A stretch of DNA of 64,000 nt from UBA1425 sp045537495 (GCA_045537495.1 JAZSPN010000133.1:5574-69573), one strand, 5' to 3'. Positions 26,389-35,693 are shown, counted from the stretch's first letter. The notes: generated by a model from the sequence alone, not told the origin. A program made the numbers and translations.

Positions 26389-27219
26389 ATGAATTTCCCG
26401 ATCGCATTACAGCTTTATTCCGTCAGAGATGACATGGCGGCCGACTTTGAGGGTACTCTTCGCAAGGTCAAAGAGCTTGGCTATGACGGCGTAGAGTTTG
26501 CAGGTCTTTTTGACAAGGACGTTTCCTTTGTCAAAGAGCTTCTTGAGGAGCTTTCGCTTGTTGCGATTTCGGCACACGTTCCGTATTACGATGCGGTTGA
26601 CGATCCCGAAACGGCATTCCTTCCCTACAAGGAACTCGGATGCAAATTTGTTGTTGTCCCCTATCTTACTCCCGAGCGCCGTCCCGGCACAGAGGGTTAT
26701 GACGAAACGGTTGCCGGTATCCGCAAGATGGGCGAAGCGGCAAATAAACTCGGCATGCAGCTTCTTTATCACAACCACGATTTTGAGTTTATCAAAGTTG
26801 ACGGAAAATATGCGCTTGATATTCTTTACGATACAATTCCGGCGGAATATCTTCAGACCGAAATCGATACCTGCTGGGTAAATGTCGGCGGCGAAGATCC
26901 CGCAGATTACATCGTAAAGTATACGGGAAAAGCTCCCGTAGTTCATCTCAAGGACTTCTGGAAGAGCGGTTCGGGTACGGGCAAGCTTTACAAGCTTATC
27001 GGTATCGACGACGAGGAAGAAGAGTCCGAAGAAAAAACATTTGAATTCCGTCCCGTCGGTTACGGTGTACAGGATTTCAAAAAGATTCTTGCCGCTTGCG
27101 AAAAGGCGGGTGCTTCATGGGTTGTCGTAGAGCAGGATGAGCCGAGCATGGATAAATTCCCGCTTGAATGTGCACAGATGAGCATCGAATATGTTAAAAC
27201 CTTGGTATCTGCCGACTGA
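26389..27219 (+). CDS. Sugar phosphate isomerase/epimerase (xylose-isomerase-like TIM barrel)
   Basis: 276 residues. It opens with IALQLYSVRDDM, the usual strand of AP-endonuclease-2-like TIM barrels, and carries the metal-binding pattern of the family: LLYHNHDFEF, TEIDTCWVN, VVHLKDFW and VVVEQDEP. These enzymes isomerise or epimerise keto-sugars and inosose derivatives. The substrate is unknown. The ATG at 26389 has GAAAGGA about 12 bases upstream; the frame is open from 26299 without a ribosome site. It is paired with the dehydrogenase at 27261 (41-base gap), a common arrangement in sugar or inositol catabolism. Confidence 0.85.
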   Translation: MNFPIALQLYSVRDDMAADFEGTLRKVKELGYDGVEFAGLFDKDVSFVKELLEELSLVAISAHVPYYDAVDDPETAFLPYKELGCKFVVVPYLTPERRPGTEGYDETVAGIRKMGEAANKLGMQLLYHNHDFEFIKVDGKYALDILYDTIPAEYLQTEIDTCWVNVGGEDPADYIVKYTGKAPVVHLKDFWKSGSGTGKLYKLIGIDDEEEESEEKTFEFRPVGYGVQDFKKILAACEKAGASWVVVEQDEPSMDKFPLECAQMSIEYVKTLVSAD

Positions 27220-27260
27220 CAGAGCCTTGACAAATAAAGCACGAAAGGATATTTATTACT

Positions 27261-28400
27261 ATGAGTGACGCAGTATTAAACCAATTCACACAGGCTGTTG
27301 AAGAGGAAAAGAAGGTTTCCGAAAAGAAGCTGAAGGTTGCAATTATCGGTACGGGCTGGATTGCAGAGTCCCACATCGAGAGCTATCTTGACATGGACGA
27401 TGTAGAGATCGTTGCTTTTGCAGATCTTATCCCCGGCAAGGCGGAGAAGTTCGCAGCACGTTACGGTGTTGAGGGTGCACGTTTCTACCCCAGCCACAAG
27501 GAGCTTCTTGACAGCGAAGAGCTTGATGCAGTCAGTGTCTGTACATACAATGCAACTCATGCAGAGTGTACGATCTATGCACTTGAAAAGGGTGTAAACG
27601 TTCTCCTTGAAAAACCCATGTGCGTTACAACGGAAGAAGCCGTTGAAATCATGCGTGCAGAGAAGAAGAGCGGAAAGATTCTCTCCATCGGATTCCAGCC
27701 CCGACTTGATGAAAACATGAAGATGGTAAAGCAGATTGTTCAGTCGGGCGTACTCGGTGAAATTTACTACATCCAGACGGGCGGCGGACGCAGACGCGGT
27801 ATTCCCAACAGCACATTCATCGAAAAGAAAACGGCGGGTATCGGCGCCATGGGCGATATCGGATGCTATTCTCTCGACATGGTACTCAATGCTATCGGTT
27901 ATCCGAAGCCCCTTACGGTAACGGGTTATACATCCAACTTCTTCGGAACAAATCCCGAATACAACAACCCGACGGATGCGGCACGTTTTGACGTTGAGGA
28001 TTTCGCGGCGGCATTTGTACGTCTTGAAGGCGGAATTATCCTCGATTTCCGTATTGCATGGGCAATGCACATCGACTCTCCCGGTGATACGATCATCCTC
28101 GGCAAGAAGGGCGCTCTCCGTATTCCCGCAACAGATTGCTGGAACGGCAGTATCGGCGGCCCGATGACCATTTACTCCGACATGGCGGGCAACAGAGTCG
28201 AAACAAAGATTCCCGTTTGCCAGAACAAGGGCAAGGGACTCTTCTATAAGAAGGTCCGTTCCTTCCTCGATGCTATCCTCGAGGGCGGCAATGCTCCCGT
28301 CCCGTCAGAGCAGATTATCTACAACCAGGCAATTATCGACCACATCGTAAAGTCTGCCGAACTCGGCAAGGAAATCGAAGTAGTTATTCCCGAAATCTGA
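27261..28400 (+). CDS. Gfo/Idh/MocA family oxidoreductase
   Basis: 379 residues. A charged N-terminal extension of about 22 residues precedes the Rossmann domain (VAIIGTGWIAESH). The catalytic EKP motif is NVLLEKPM near residue 119 and the C-terminal sheet domain contains GDIGCYSLDMVLNAIG. A dehydrogenase acting on sugars or cyclitols, probably working with the isomerase upstream. Codon use is smoother and richer in C-ending codons than in the genes around it, as is frequent in well-expressed genes. AAAGG precedes the ATG by 11 bases. Confidence 0.87.
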   Translation: MSDAVLNQFTQAVEEEKKVSEKKLKVAIIGTGWIAESHIESYLDMDDVEIVAFADLIPGKAEKFAARYGVEGARFYPSHKELLDSEELDAVSVCTYNATHAECTIYALEKGVNVLLEKPMCVTTEEAVEIMRAEKKSGKILSIGFQPRLDENMKMVKQIVQSGVLGEIYYIQTGGGRRRGIPNSTFIEKKTAGIGAMGDIGCYSLDMVLNAIGYPKPLTVTGYTSNFFGTNPEYNNPTDAARFDVEDFAAAFVRLEGGIILDFRIAWAMHIDSPGDTIILGKKGALRIPATDCWNGSIGGPMTIYSDMAGNRVETKIPVCQNKGKGLFYKKVRSFLDAILEGGNAPVPSEQIIYNQAIIDHIVKSAELGKEIEVVIPEI

Positions 28401-28420
28401 GCTTAAAACAAAATACGAAT

Positions 28421-28453
28421 GCCCTGCAAGTCGTCCTTGCAGGGCATATTTTT
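28421..28453. terminator. Strong hairpin terminator between convergent genes
   Basis: GCCCTGCAAG (28421-28430) and CTTGCAGGGC (28436-28445) pair perfectly around a 5-base loop, with a T-rich run on the plus side and a weaker one on the minus side. It ends the oxidoreductase gene and may also end thiT. Confidence 0.8.
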
Positions 28454-28463
28454 GTGCTATATG

Positions 28464-29111
28464 TTAACGGCTTTCTTTGAGTATGTTTTTTGCAAGAGGC
28501 TTTACCGACAGGAGAACGGTGCAGGCTATAACGGAAAGAGCCGTTTCGGGAATCATATAGGAAGCGTTATATATCAACGAATAGATTGCGCTGAGGGCGA
28601 TTCCCGAGTATTTTGTGATTACGGCTTCACCCCACGAGTAAAAGCCTTCCTGAGTGAAAAACTGCTCGGCATAGCTTCCGTAAAGAACGATTCCCGATAT
28701 TGTATGAGTGATAAATCTCAAAAAACATGAAAAAACCGCTCCGACGGACAGTGCGACAGTCGGCTTTTTGAAAAAGTTTCTGAAAACACCCGCCGTACCG
28801 ATAACCGAAAAGCCGATAAAATAGTCAAGCAGTATCATCAAAACGGCGGATACGAGATTGAGTCCCGCAAGAGCGCCCGAAGAGGATATTCCGAGTATAC
28901 ACTGAAATATTCCGTCAACGAATCCGCATAAGAGTCCGTATTTTGTTCCGTACAGAAAAGATGCGACCATTATCGGGACCATGCCGAAAAGAGTGACTTC
29001 GCCTCCGAAGGGGAGTGCAAAAATTTTTATTACCGACAGTAAAACGGAAAGCGCAACAAGTATACTGCATACCGCAAGACGTTGAGTTTTAAAATTTGAT
29101 TTTTCAGACAC
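28464..29111 (-). CDS. thiT: Thiamine transporter, ECF S component (ThiT type)
   Basis: 215 residues with six membrane helices. The start is SNFKTQRLAVCSILVALSVLL, with the family loop LPFGGEVTLFGMVPIM and GLCCGF-type helix YGLLCGFVDGIFQ. ThiT binds thiamine and works with the shared EcfAA'T energising module. The GTG at 29111 is chosen because GGAG lies 8 bases upstream; the longer frame to 29153 would begin inside the attenuator hairpin and cannot be right. The TPP riboswitch directly upstream confirms the substrate class. Confidence 0.9.
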   Translation of the reverse strand: MSEKSNFKTQRLAVCSILVALSVLLSVIKIFALPFGGEVTLFGMVPIMVASFLYGTKYGLLCGFVDGIFQCILGISSSGALAGLNLVSAVLMILLDYFIGFSVIGTAGVFRNFFKKPTVALSVGAVFSCFLRFITHTISGIVLYGSYAEQFFTQEGFYSWGEAVITKYSGIALSAIYSLIYNASYMIPETALSVIACTVLLSVKPLAKNILKESR

Positions 29112-29127
29112 AAGAAACACTCCTCGA

Positions 29128-29159
29128 AAATTAAAAGGACGTTGGAAATCCAACGTCCT
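29128..29159 (-). terminator. Attenuator terminator of the TPP riboswitch
   Basis: On the minus strand AGGACGTTGG (29159-29150) pairs perfectly with CCAACGTCCT (29145-29136), followed by TTTTAATTTT. It sits between aptamer and thiT start, so thiamine pyrophosphate binding should stop transcription before the gene. Confidence 0.85.
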
Positions 29160-29173
29160 GAGTTTTTCAATAA

Positions 29174-29240
29174 CTTCCTACGTCGGCATTACCCGAATCA
29201 GGTTAAAGGGTATGATCTCAGCCTTGCGGCACCCCTGTAC
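29174..29240 (-). promoter_or_regulatory. TPP riboswitch (THI element)
   Basis: Read on the minus strand, the conserved core elements appear in order: GGGGTGCC, GGCTGAGATCATACCC, AACCTGATTCGGGTAATGCC and GACGTAGG. These are the THI-box sequences that bind thiamine pyrophosphate. The platform downstream is a transcription terminator. The aptamer begins only 7 bases after the stop of the radical SAM gene at 29248. Confidence 0.95.
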
Positions 29241-29247
29241 TGTTATT

Positions 29248-30663
29248 TTATTTTTGCTGAGCTTTTCCCTCGGGAGTATCACGGTAGTAATACGTTTTCG
29301 TCTTGGGATGCTCTTTGGAATTCCAGAGTTTTTCCGCTTCGGGAGCCCACTGTGCGGCGAATTTATCGCATCGCGAACAAAGTGTTTCGACACTCTCGGG
29401 TGCGAGGAAATCCGTTGACTTTGCATTTGTTTCGCCGATGATTTTTCTCAGACAGTCGGGATTTTCAAGCATGGGACACGGACGGAGATGGTTGTCGTTA
29501 AACGGCTGTCCGTGGAAAAATGCCTGAAACAGCGGTCTTTGAAGCGCCTCGAAAAGCGTATGAGTGCGGATATTCGAATCGGAATAATGAATGAATACGC
29601 ACGGCTCAATGTCGCCCGCCGAATTGATGTGGAAATAGTTTCTGCCTGCGGCAATGCATCCGCCGACGTACTCTCCGTCATTCTGGAAGTCCATGACAAA
29701 CATGGGTTTTCCCGTTTTCTGATCACGTATACGGCGAAGCCACGAATACATATGCTTTCTTTGGTCGGGAGTGGGAATGAGCTCGGGAAGAGCATCTTTT
29801 CCTATCGGCATATAGTTGAAGTAAAGTCCGAATTTTGAGCCCTTTTCAATCATCAGATCAATGAAAGCGTCGTCGGTTACCTGGTCTATATTTGCAGAAG
29901 TATAGCAGACGGAAATGCCGAAAAGGCATCTGTTCTTTTTGAGAAGATCCATGGCGGCAAGCGTCGTTGCGTAGCTTCCCTCTCCTCTGCGGAAATCGTT
30001 GCTTTCGGCAGAGCCTTCAATGCTCAGAGCAACGGTGAGATTTCCGAGTTCGTTCATCTTTTTGCAGAAGGCATCGTCGATCAGAGTCGCATTCGTATAG
30101 CAAAGGAACATACAGTCGGGATGCTCACGGCAAACTTCATAAATATCGTTTTTGCGGATGAGGGGCTCACCGCCCGTAAGCATATAGAGATGAGAGCCGA
30201 GTTCCGTGCCCTGGTTTACGATGTCCTTCATCTCGTCGAGGGTGAGAGAATATTTGCTTCCGTATTCGGCAGACCAGCAGCCCTTGCAGTTTCTGTTGCA
30301 GGCACTCGTCGGATCGAAAAGAATGATGTACGGGAAGTTGCATTTGTATTTCTCACGGTTTTCACGAACGGTTTTTGTGCCGATGTAATTTCCGTAACCC
30401 ATCGCCATGAAGCCTTTTTTTACGGTATCGCGGTCAATATCGTTGAGAATAGAAAGAGCATATCCCGTCCAGATATTTTCGGGATCACCTATGGCATTAC
30501 GGAACTTATCAAAGTTCTTCTGAGGGAAAATGCCTTTGGTAAGAGCTTCCGCCTTGTCGATAAGCTTCAAAAGGTTTTCCTGGGGATTTTTGTCGATATA
30601 TTTCAATATGCCGTCAAGAGCGGCACTTGTGGCAGAAAACTTGATTTTGTCAAGAGCCTTCAT
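29248..30663 (-). CDS. Radical SAM protein with SPASM-like cysteine-rich tail
   Basis: 471 residues. About 105 helical residues precede the radical SAM barrel, whose CX3CX2C motif is in FDPTSACNRNCKGCWSAEYG near residue 118. GGEPLIRK and VALSIEGS follow. The C-terminal part has clustered cysteines (GGCIAAGRNYFHIN, DIEPCVF, LRPCPMLENPDCL, LCSRC) suggesting an auxiliary iron-sulphur cluster. This type is widespread in Clostridia and its role is unknown. ATG 30663 is chosen because AAAGGA lies 10 bases upstream. It may be co-transcribed into the TPP riboswitch and thiT. Confidence 0.8.
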   Translation of the reverse strand: MKALDKIKFSATSAALDGILKYIDKNPQENLLKLIDKAEALTKGIFPQKNFDKFRNAIGDPENIWTGYALSILNDIDRDTVKKGFMAMGYGNYIGTKTVRENREKYKCNFPYIILFDPTSACNRNCKGCWSAEYGSKYSLTLDEMKDIVNQGTELGSHLYMLTGGEPLIRKNDIYEVCREHPDCMFLCYTNATLIDDAFCKKMNELGNLTVALSIEGSAESNDFRRGEGSYATTLAAMDLLKKNRCLFGISVCYTSANIDQVTDDAFIDLMIEKGSKFGLYFNYMPIGKDALPELIPTPDQRKHMYSWLRRIRDQKTGKPMFVMDFQNDGEYVGGCIAAGRNYFHINSAGDIEPCVFIHYSDSNIRTHTLFEALQRPLFQAFFHGQPFNDNHLRPCPMLENPDCLRKIIGETNAKSTDFLAPESVETLCSRCDKFAAQWAPEAEKLWNSKEHPKTKTYYYRDTPEGKAQQK

Positions 30664-30693
30664 CGAAGACACATCCTTTCTTACAGGTTAATA

Positions 30694-30722
30694 ATTATAT
30701 CATGCACGGAAAATAAAGTCAA
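30694..30722 (-). promoter_or_regulatory. Promoter of the 30663 radical SAM gene
   Basis: On the minus strand TTGACT (30722-30717), a 17-base spacer and TATAAT (30699-30694), 31 bases before the start codon. Near-consensus. Confidence 0.8.
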
Positions 30723-30820
30723 TAAAATTCACCCTTTAAGTGTTATTGTTTTAAATAAGAAAAAAGAAATGACGGTTTTTGTGTATACTCTTAGAAGAAC
30801 AACAGAAAACGGTGGAAAAA

Positions 30821-31483
30821 ATGGAAAATAAGAAAATTAAAAATATACTTTTAAACCTTCTGAAAATAGGTATAGCGGTGTCGCTGTTTGCGGTAATTAT
30901 ATTTAATTACGAAAAGCTGTCAAATCTCGATGTGCGTACACTCATAAGCGGTGCATCGTCGCTTACGGCGGCGGCACTTACGGTTATCGGCGTATATGCC
31001 GTAAAGTCTGCTGTTTTCGTGATACCCGCCTCTCTTATCTATCTTTCGGTCGGAATGGCTTTTGATACTCCCCTTGCATTACTCATAAACACCATCGGTA
31101 TTGCCGTTGAGGTTACGCTGTCTTATTTTCTCGGCAGATTCCTCGGCGGTGAAAAGGTCGATGCGATGCTTCGGGGCAAAAAAGGATATGATCTGCTTAA
31201 TAAGCTGAAGGAAAAAGGCAGGTTCGCTTTTGTATTTCTGCTCAGATTCCTGTCATTCCCGATAGATTTCGGAAGCCTCTTTTTCGGCGCCTCGGGATTT
31301 TCGTTTCCGTCATACTTTTTTATGTCGCTTCTCGGAATATTGCCGAGAGTGCTTCTCATGACTGTTCTCGGCTACGGGATTTATGAGCTGATTCCCATGA
31401 AATATGTGGTAATTGCGGTGCTTATTATAATTCCGGCGACAGTAATGGGAGTTATTATCACAAAGTGTGTAAAAAGAAAATAA
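30821..31483 (+). CDS. VTT-domain membrane protein (TVP38/TMEM64, DedA-related)
   Basis: 220 residues and about six membrane helices. The VTT (SNARE-associated) domain is marked by VFVIPASLIYLSVGMAFD, the re-entrant segment YFLGRFLGG, FVFLLRFLSFPIDFGSLFFGASGF and the C-terminal LPRVLLMTVLGYGIYE. Such proteins are thought to move or scramble phospholipids. The ATG at 30821 has GGTGG 6 bases upstream; the frame opens at 30779 without a ribosome site. It is divergent from the radical SAM gene and ends at its own terminator. Confidence 0.82.
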   Translation: MENKKIKNILLNLLKIGIAVSLFAVIIFNYEKLSNLDVRTLISGASSLTAAALTVIGVYAVKSAVFVIPASLIYLSVGMAFDTPLALLINTIGIAVEVTLSYFLGRFLGGEKVDAMLRGKKGYDLLNKLKEKGRFAFVFLLRFLSFPIDFGSLFFGASGFSFPSYFFMSLLGILPRVLLMTVLGYGIYELIPMKYVVIAVLIIIPATVMGVIITKCVKRK

Positions 31484-31488
31484 ACAAC

Positions 31489-31527
31489 AAAAAGATTGTC
31501 TGTTAAGGGCAGTCTTTTTGTTTATTT
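31489..31527 (+). terminator. Terminator after the VTT-domain gene
   Basis: AAAAGATTG (31490-31498) pairs with CAGTCTTTT (31510-31518) with one wobble, followed by TTTTTGTTTATTT. Confidence 0.65.
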
Positions 31528-31611
31528 ACAGTAATATTTTTCCACAGTAACCAAAAAAATATGCAAACATTATAATATTTGAAAAAATATTGTTAAATTT
31601 TTATTTTTCTC

Positions 31612-31640
31612 TTGATACTGAGGTGTTTTTCTGTCATAAT
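31612..31640 (+). promoter_or_regulatory. Promoter of the gltX-glnS-mre gene group
   Basis: TTGATA (31612-31617), a 17-base spacer and CATAAT (31635-31640), about 60 bases before the gltX start. The preceding 100 bases are AT-rich and hold no gene. Confidence 0.65.
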
Positions 31641-31699
31641 AAAATATAGTATCCTGATAATAGGATTAGTATCTTTAAACATACGGAGTTGTGAAAAAA

Positions 31700-33358
31700 G
31701 TGGATAATAATCAGAAACTTGCAGAGCTTTTATTTCCGAATGTCGGTACCGTGGCAGAGCTTGAGGAAAAATTTCCGCAAAGAAATCTTCCCGAGGGTGC
31801 AAAGGTAACACGATTTGCACCGAGTCCGACGGGATTTTTGCATATCGGCGGACTTTTTACCGCGTTTGTAAGCGTCCTTGCCGCAAAGGAGTCAAAGGGC
31901 ATAAGCTTTTTGAGAATTGAGGACACCGACAAAAAACGTGAGGTCGAGGACGGTGTTTCGGGAATCATCGAGGGATTCAGATCGTTCGGAATCGAATTCG
32001 GTGAGGGCGTTACGGGCTTTAATGCCGAAAAAGGTGAATACGGACCTTACGTACAGAGTCACAGAGCGGAGATTTATCATACGGTGGCAAAACAGCTTGT
32101 ACAGCAGGGGCTTGCATACCCGTGCTTCTGCACGGAGGACGAGCTTTCGGCACTTCGCGAAAAGCAGGAGGAAGAGGGTGCCGTCATAAAGGGCTATTTC
32201 GGCAAGTGGGCAAAATGCCGTGACCTTACGTTCGAGGAGCAGGAAAGACGTATCAAGGCGGGAGAGCCTTATGTACTGCGTCTGAGATCACAGGGAAGCG
32301 AAGAGAAGAGATTCAGCTTCGACGATCTTGTCCGAGGCAAAATCGAGATGCCCGAAAACTTTTCCGATGCCGTTCTTCTCAAAACGGACTCTATTCCCAC
32401 GTATCATTTCGCACACGCTTGCGACGATCATTTCATGAGAGTAACCCACGTCGTTCGAGGCGATGAATGGATAGCTTCCGTTCCGCTTCACATCGCACTG
32501 TTCAAGAGCTGCGGATTCAAGCCCGTCAAATATGCGCACGTTGCGCCCGTTATGAAAGAGGACAACGGCGGAAAGAGAAAGCTTTCCAAACGTAAGGATC
32601 CCGAGGCGGCGGTCAGCTATTTTGTTCAGGAGGGCTGTCCGAAGGAAGCGGTTCTCGAATATCTTCTGACGCTGATCAATTCAAACTTCGAGGACTGGAG
32701 AAGAGCAAACCCCGATGCTTCGCTGTTTGATTTCTCGTTCAGCTTCAAAAAGATGAGCCAGAGCGGAGCCTTGTTCGATCTTGTAAAGCTTCAGGACGTG
32801 AGCAAAAACGTTATTTCCAAAATGGATGCGGAAACGGTATGCGAGAGAACGCTTGAATGGGCAAAGGTATACGATCCTGAGTTTTATGACATAATTTCAA
32901 AAGATACGGACTATCTTCGTGCCGTACTTTCGATAGACAGAGGAACGGCGAAGCCGAGAAAGGATATTGCGAAGTGGTCCGAGGTCAAGGACAGCGTGGC
33001 GTATCTTTACGAAGAGCTTTATTCGAAGGACTTCACTCTTCCCGAAAACATAACGCCCGACGAAGCTGCTGAGATTCTCCGTAAGTATCTTACGGTTTAC
33101 GGTGCGGAGGATGACAAGGACACATGGTTCTCGAAGATCAAGGATATGTGTGAGCCCTTGGGATATACTCCGAATGTCAAGGAATACAAAAAGAATCCCG
33201 AAGCATTCAAGGGACACGTCGGAGATATTTCTTCCGTCATCAGAATAGCGGTTACTTCGAGAAGGAATACTCCCGATCTTCATGCGATTATGGCGATTCT
33301 CGGAGAAGAAAAGGTAACGGAACGTATAAAGACGGCAATTGAAACTTATACAAAATAA
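31700..33358 (+). CDS. gltX: Glutamyl-tRNA synthetase
   Basis: About 552 residues, class Ic synthetase attaching glutamate to tRNA-Glu. The HIGH-type motif is FAPSPTGFLHIGGLFTAF near residue 40 and the KMSKS-type loop is RKLSKRKDPEA near residue 296. A helical anticodon-binding domain follows. There are two GTG starts, at 31691 and 31700. GGAG at 31685-31688 is only 2 bases before the first and 11 before the second, so the second is preferred. Followed 15 bases later by glnS. Confidence 0.9.
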   Translation: MDNNQKLAELLFPNVGTVAELEEKFPQRNLPEGAKVTRFAPSPTGFLHIGGLFTAFVSVLAAKESKGISFLRIEDTDKKREVEDGVSGIIEGFRSFGIEFGEGVTGFNAEKGEYGPYVQSHRAEIYHTVAKQLVQQGLAYPCFCTEDELSALREKQEEEGAVIKGYFGKWAKCRDLTFEEQERRIKAGEPYVLRLRSQGSEEKRFSFDDLVRGKIEMPENFSDAVLLKTDSIPTYHFAHACDDHFMRVTHVVRGDEWIASVPLHIALFKSCGFKPVKYAHVAPVMKEDNGGKRKLSKRKDPEAAVSYFVQEGCPKEAVLEYLLTLINSNFEDWRRANPDASLFDFSFSFKKMSQSGALFDLVKLQDVSKNVISKMDAETVCERTLEWAKVYDPEFYDIISKDTDYLRAVLSIDRGTAKPRKDIAKWSEVKDSVAYLYEELYSKDFTLPENITPDEAAEILRKYLTVYGAEDDKDTWFSKIKDMCEPLGYTPNVKEYKKNPEAFKGHVGDISSVIRIAVTSRRNTPDLHAIMAILGEEKVTERIKTAIETYTK

Positions 33359-33373
33359 GAGAGGACGATAACA

Positions 33374-35020
33374 ATGGAAGAAGTCGTAACAAAAGCTTCA
33401 AATTTCATATACGATTTTATTGACGAAGATCTTGAAAACGGTGTCAACACGAGAGTGCAGACTCGTTTCCCTCCGGAGCCGAACGGATATCTTCACATCG
33501 GCCACGCAAAGGCTATCTGTATAGATTTCCTTACGGCGCAGAAGTACGGCGGAATCTGTAATCTCCGTCTTGACGACACAAATCCTTCGAAAGAGGATGT
33601 CGAGTACGTCGATGCGATAAAAGAGGACATCGAATGGCTTGGCTTTAAGTGGGAGAAGTGTCTTTATGCTTCAAGCTACTTTGACTTTATTTATGAATGT
33701 GCAATAAAGCTTATCAAAAAGGGTAAGGCGTATGTCTGTGATCTTTCGGTTGACGAGATCAGAGAGTACAGGGGAACTCTTACGGAGCCCGGCAAAAACA
33801 GTCCTTACAGAGATCGTTCAATCGAAGAGAATCTTGATCTTTTCGAGAGAATGACGAACGGCGAGTTTCCCGACGGATCAAAGGTACTCCGTGCAAAGAT
33901 TGATATGGCATCTCCCAACATCAACATGAGAGATCCCGTAATTTACCGTATTGCCCACGTTACACATCATCAGACGGGTGACAAGTGGTGCGTATATCCG
34001 ATGTATGACTTTGCACATCCTCTGTCGGATGCAAAGGAGAACGTAACATATTCACTCTGTTCGCTTGAATTTGAAAATCACCGTCCTCTTTACAACTGGT
34101 TCATCAACGAAATCGGATTTGAAGAGCCTCCGAGACAGATCGAATTTGCAAGACTTAATCTCAACTATTGCGTAACCAGCAAGAGAAAGTGTCTTGAAAT
34201 GGTTGAAAAGGGTATTGTCAGCGGCTGGGACGATCCGAGAATGGTAACGCTCAGCGGCATCCGCAGAAGAGGCTATCCCGCAGCGGCAGTACGTGATTTT
34301 ATAGAAAGAGTCGGTGTTGCAAAGGCAAACAGCGTTGTTGATTACGGCCTTCTGGAAGCTTGTGCACGAGATGCACTCGGCGATACTGCCCCGAGAGCTA
34401 TGGCGGTACTTCGTCCCCTCAAGGTTATCATTGACAACTATCCCGAGGGACAGACCGAAGAGCTTGAGGTTGAGGTGCATCCCGACCATCCCGAAATGGG
34501 AACGAGAAAGGTTACCTTCTCACGTGAAATTTATGTTGAACGTGACGACTTTATGGCGGAGCCCGTAAAGAAGTATTTCCGTCTGTACCCCGGTAACGAG
34601 GTTAGACTCAAGAGCGCATATTTCGTTCGTTGCGAAAGCTTCGAAACAGACGAAAACGGCGAGGTTACCTGCCTTCACTGTTCATACGACCCCGAGAGCA
34701 AGGGAGGAAACTCCCCCGACGGAAGAAAAGTCAAGGGCACTCTTCACTGGGTAAGTGCCGCTGACTGTGTAAAGGCGGAAGTCAGACTTTACGACAGACT
34801 CTTCAACGTCGAGGATCCGGGTGACGATTACGAGAAGCATTTCAATCCCGAATCTCTTGTAATTCTCAAAGACTGTCTGCTTGAAGGCGGTTTACGCGAT
34901 GTAAAGAGCGGTGACGTGTTCCAGTTCATGCGTCAGGGATATTTCTGTGCAGATAAGGACAGCACGGCAGACAATATCATTATCAACAGAACGGTCGCAC
35001 TCAATTCCTCCTGGAAATAA
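33374..35020 (+). CDS. glnS: Glutaminyl-tRNA synthetase
   Basis: 548 residues, class Ic. RFPPEPNGYLHIGHAKAI (about 31-48) is the GlnRS form of the HIGH region; LRLDDTNP is the usual DDTNP block and VTSKRKCLEMV near residue 271 takes the place of KMSKS (VMSKRK in E. coli). The C-terminal beta-barrel anticodon domain is complete (LHWVSAADCVKAEVRLYDRLF). The enzyme charges tRNA-Gln directly. Many Bacillota lack it and use GatCAB amidation, so its presence beside gltX is lineage information. AGAGGACG precedes the ATG. Confidence 0.95.
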   Translation: MEEVVTKASNFIYDFIDEDLENGVNTRVQTRFPPEPNGYLHIGHAKAICIDFLTAQKYGGICNLRLDDTNPSKEDVEYVDAIKEDIEWLGFKWEKCLYASSYFDFIYECAIKLIKKGKAYVCDLSVDEIREYRGTLTEPGKNSPYRDRSIEENLDLFERMTNGEFPDGSKVLRAKIDMASPNINMRDPVIYRIAHVTHHQTGDKWCVYPMYDFAHPLSDAKENVTYSLCSLEFENHRPLYNWFINEIGFEEPPRQIEFARLNLNYCVTSKRKCLEMVEKGIVSGWDDPRMVTLSGIRRRGYPAAAVRDFIERVGVAKANSVVDYGLLEACARDALGDTAPRAMAVLRPLKVIIDNYPEGQTEELEVEVHPDHPEMGTRKVTFSREIYVERDDFMAEPVKKYFRLYPGNEVRLKSAYFVRCESFETDENGEVTCLHCSYDPESKGGNSPDGRKVKGTLHWVSAADCVKAEVRLYDRLFNVEDPGDDYEKHFNPESLVILKDCLLEGGLRDVKSGDVFQFMRQGYFCADKDSTADNIIINRTVALNSSWK

Positions 35021-35036
35021 GAAAGGAATACGGGAT

Positions 35037-35651
35037 ATGTTATACAGAATAGTTTATAAATCCGTTGCGGCGCTTCTGTCGCTTGCGGTAATTCCGATAG
35101 CTGTTTTCAGTCCTATGATCCGTATAGTCGGAGATATGTCGTTCCTTGATTCATATGTGGGAGAAGCACTCAGTCTTTACGATATCTACACTCTTTTCTT
35201 CGGAAAGAATTCAACGTTTGAGGGCTTCGGAGATCTTTCGCTGACACAGCCGATCAAGGATATTTTACCTGCACTTATTACGTCGGGCGTGTTCCTTGTT
35301 CTTGCGGTTTTACTTGCCGTAATAACAGCGGCAGTTGCAATTTTCGGAAGAAAAAGAAGAAGCATTATCATAATGTCATCGACAATAATTCTCAGCGTTA
35401 TCGGAATGTTTATATCGTTCAATGCGTTTGCACAGCCGTTTGTTGACGGCAGTGTGGGTATTTCGGACCTCGGACTTATCGGATCGGGAATACTTAACTG
35501 GCTTGTCGGTGCAGTTGTAAATATTAAGGTATTACAGATATCTTCGGCAGGATTTCTGATGATAGGATGTGCGTGTGCGGTGCTTTTGTGGACACTTGCA
35601 TTTGTTCTTGTCGAAGTCGGTGAAGAAAAACCTAAGAAAAAGGTTGAATAA
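35037..35651 (+). CDS. Hypothetical four-helix membrane protein
   Basis: 204 residues with four predicted membrane helices (about 8-30, 78-100, 106-128 and 168-195) and a charged KPKKKVE tail. The segment between the first two helices (SYVGEALSLYDIYTLFFGK) is probably extracellular. No family is recognised. The ATG at 35037 has GAAAGGA 10 bases upstream; the open frame to 34911 overlaps glnS and is rejected. It sits 16 bases after glnS in the operon. Confidence 0.7.
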   Translation: MLYRIVYKSVAALLSLAVIPIAVFSPMIRIVGDMSFLDSYVGEALSLYDIYTLFFGKNSTFEGFGDLSLTQPIKDILPALITSGVFLVLAVLLAVITAAVAIFGRKRRSIIIMSSTIILSVIGMFISFNAFAQPFVDGSVGISDLGLIGSGILNWLVGAVVNIKVLQISSAGFLMIGCACAVLLWTLAFVLVEVGEEKPKKKVE

Positions 35652-35693
35652 TCCGAATCTGTCGATTTGTACGGAAAGGAATGGGTATAATAA

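Noticed and set aside
27276..28070. 264-codon minus-strand frame opposite the Gfo/Idh/MocA gene
   Set aside because: Shadow of a GC-biased coding strand; the plus-strand protein has the complete Rossmann and EKP motifs.
29112..29153. Upstream extension of thiT to 29153
   Set aside because: The extra codons would be in the riboswitch terminator stem; the GTG at 29111 has a proper ribosome site.
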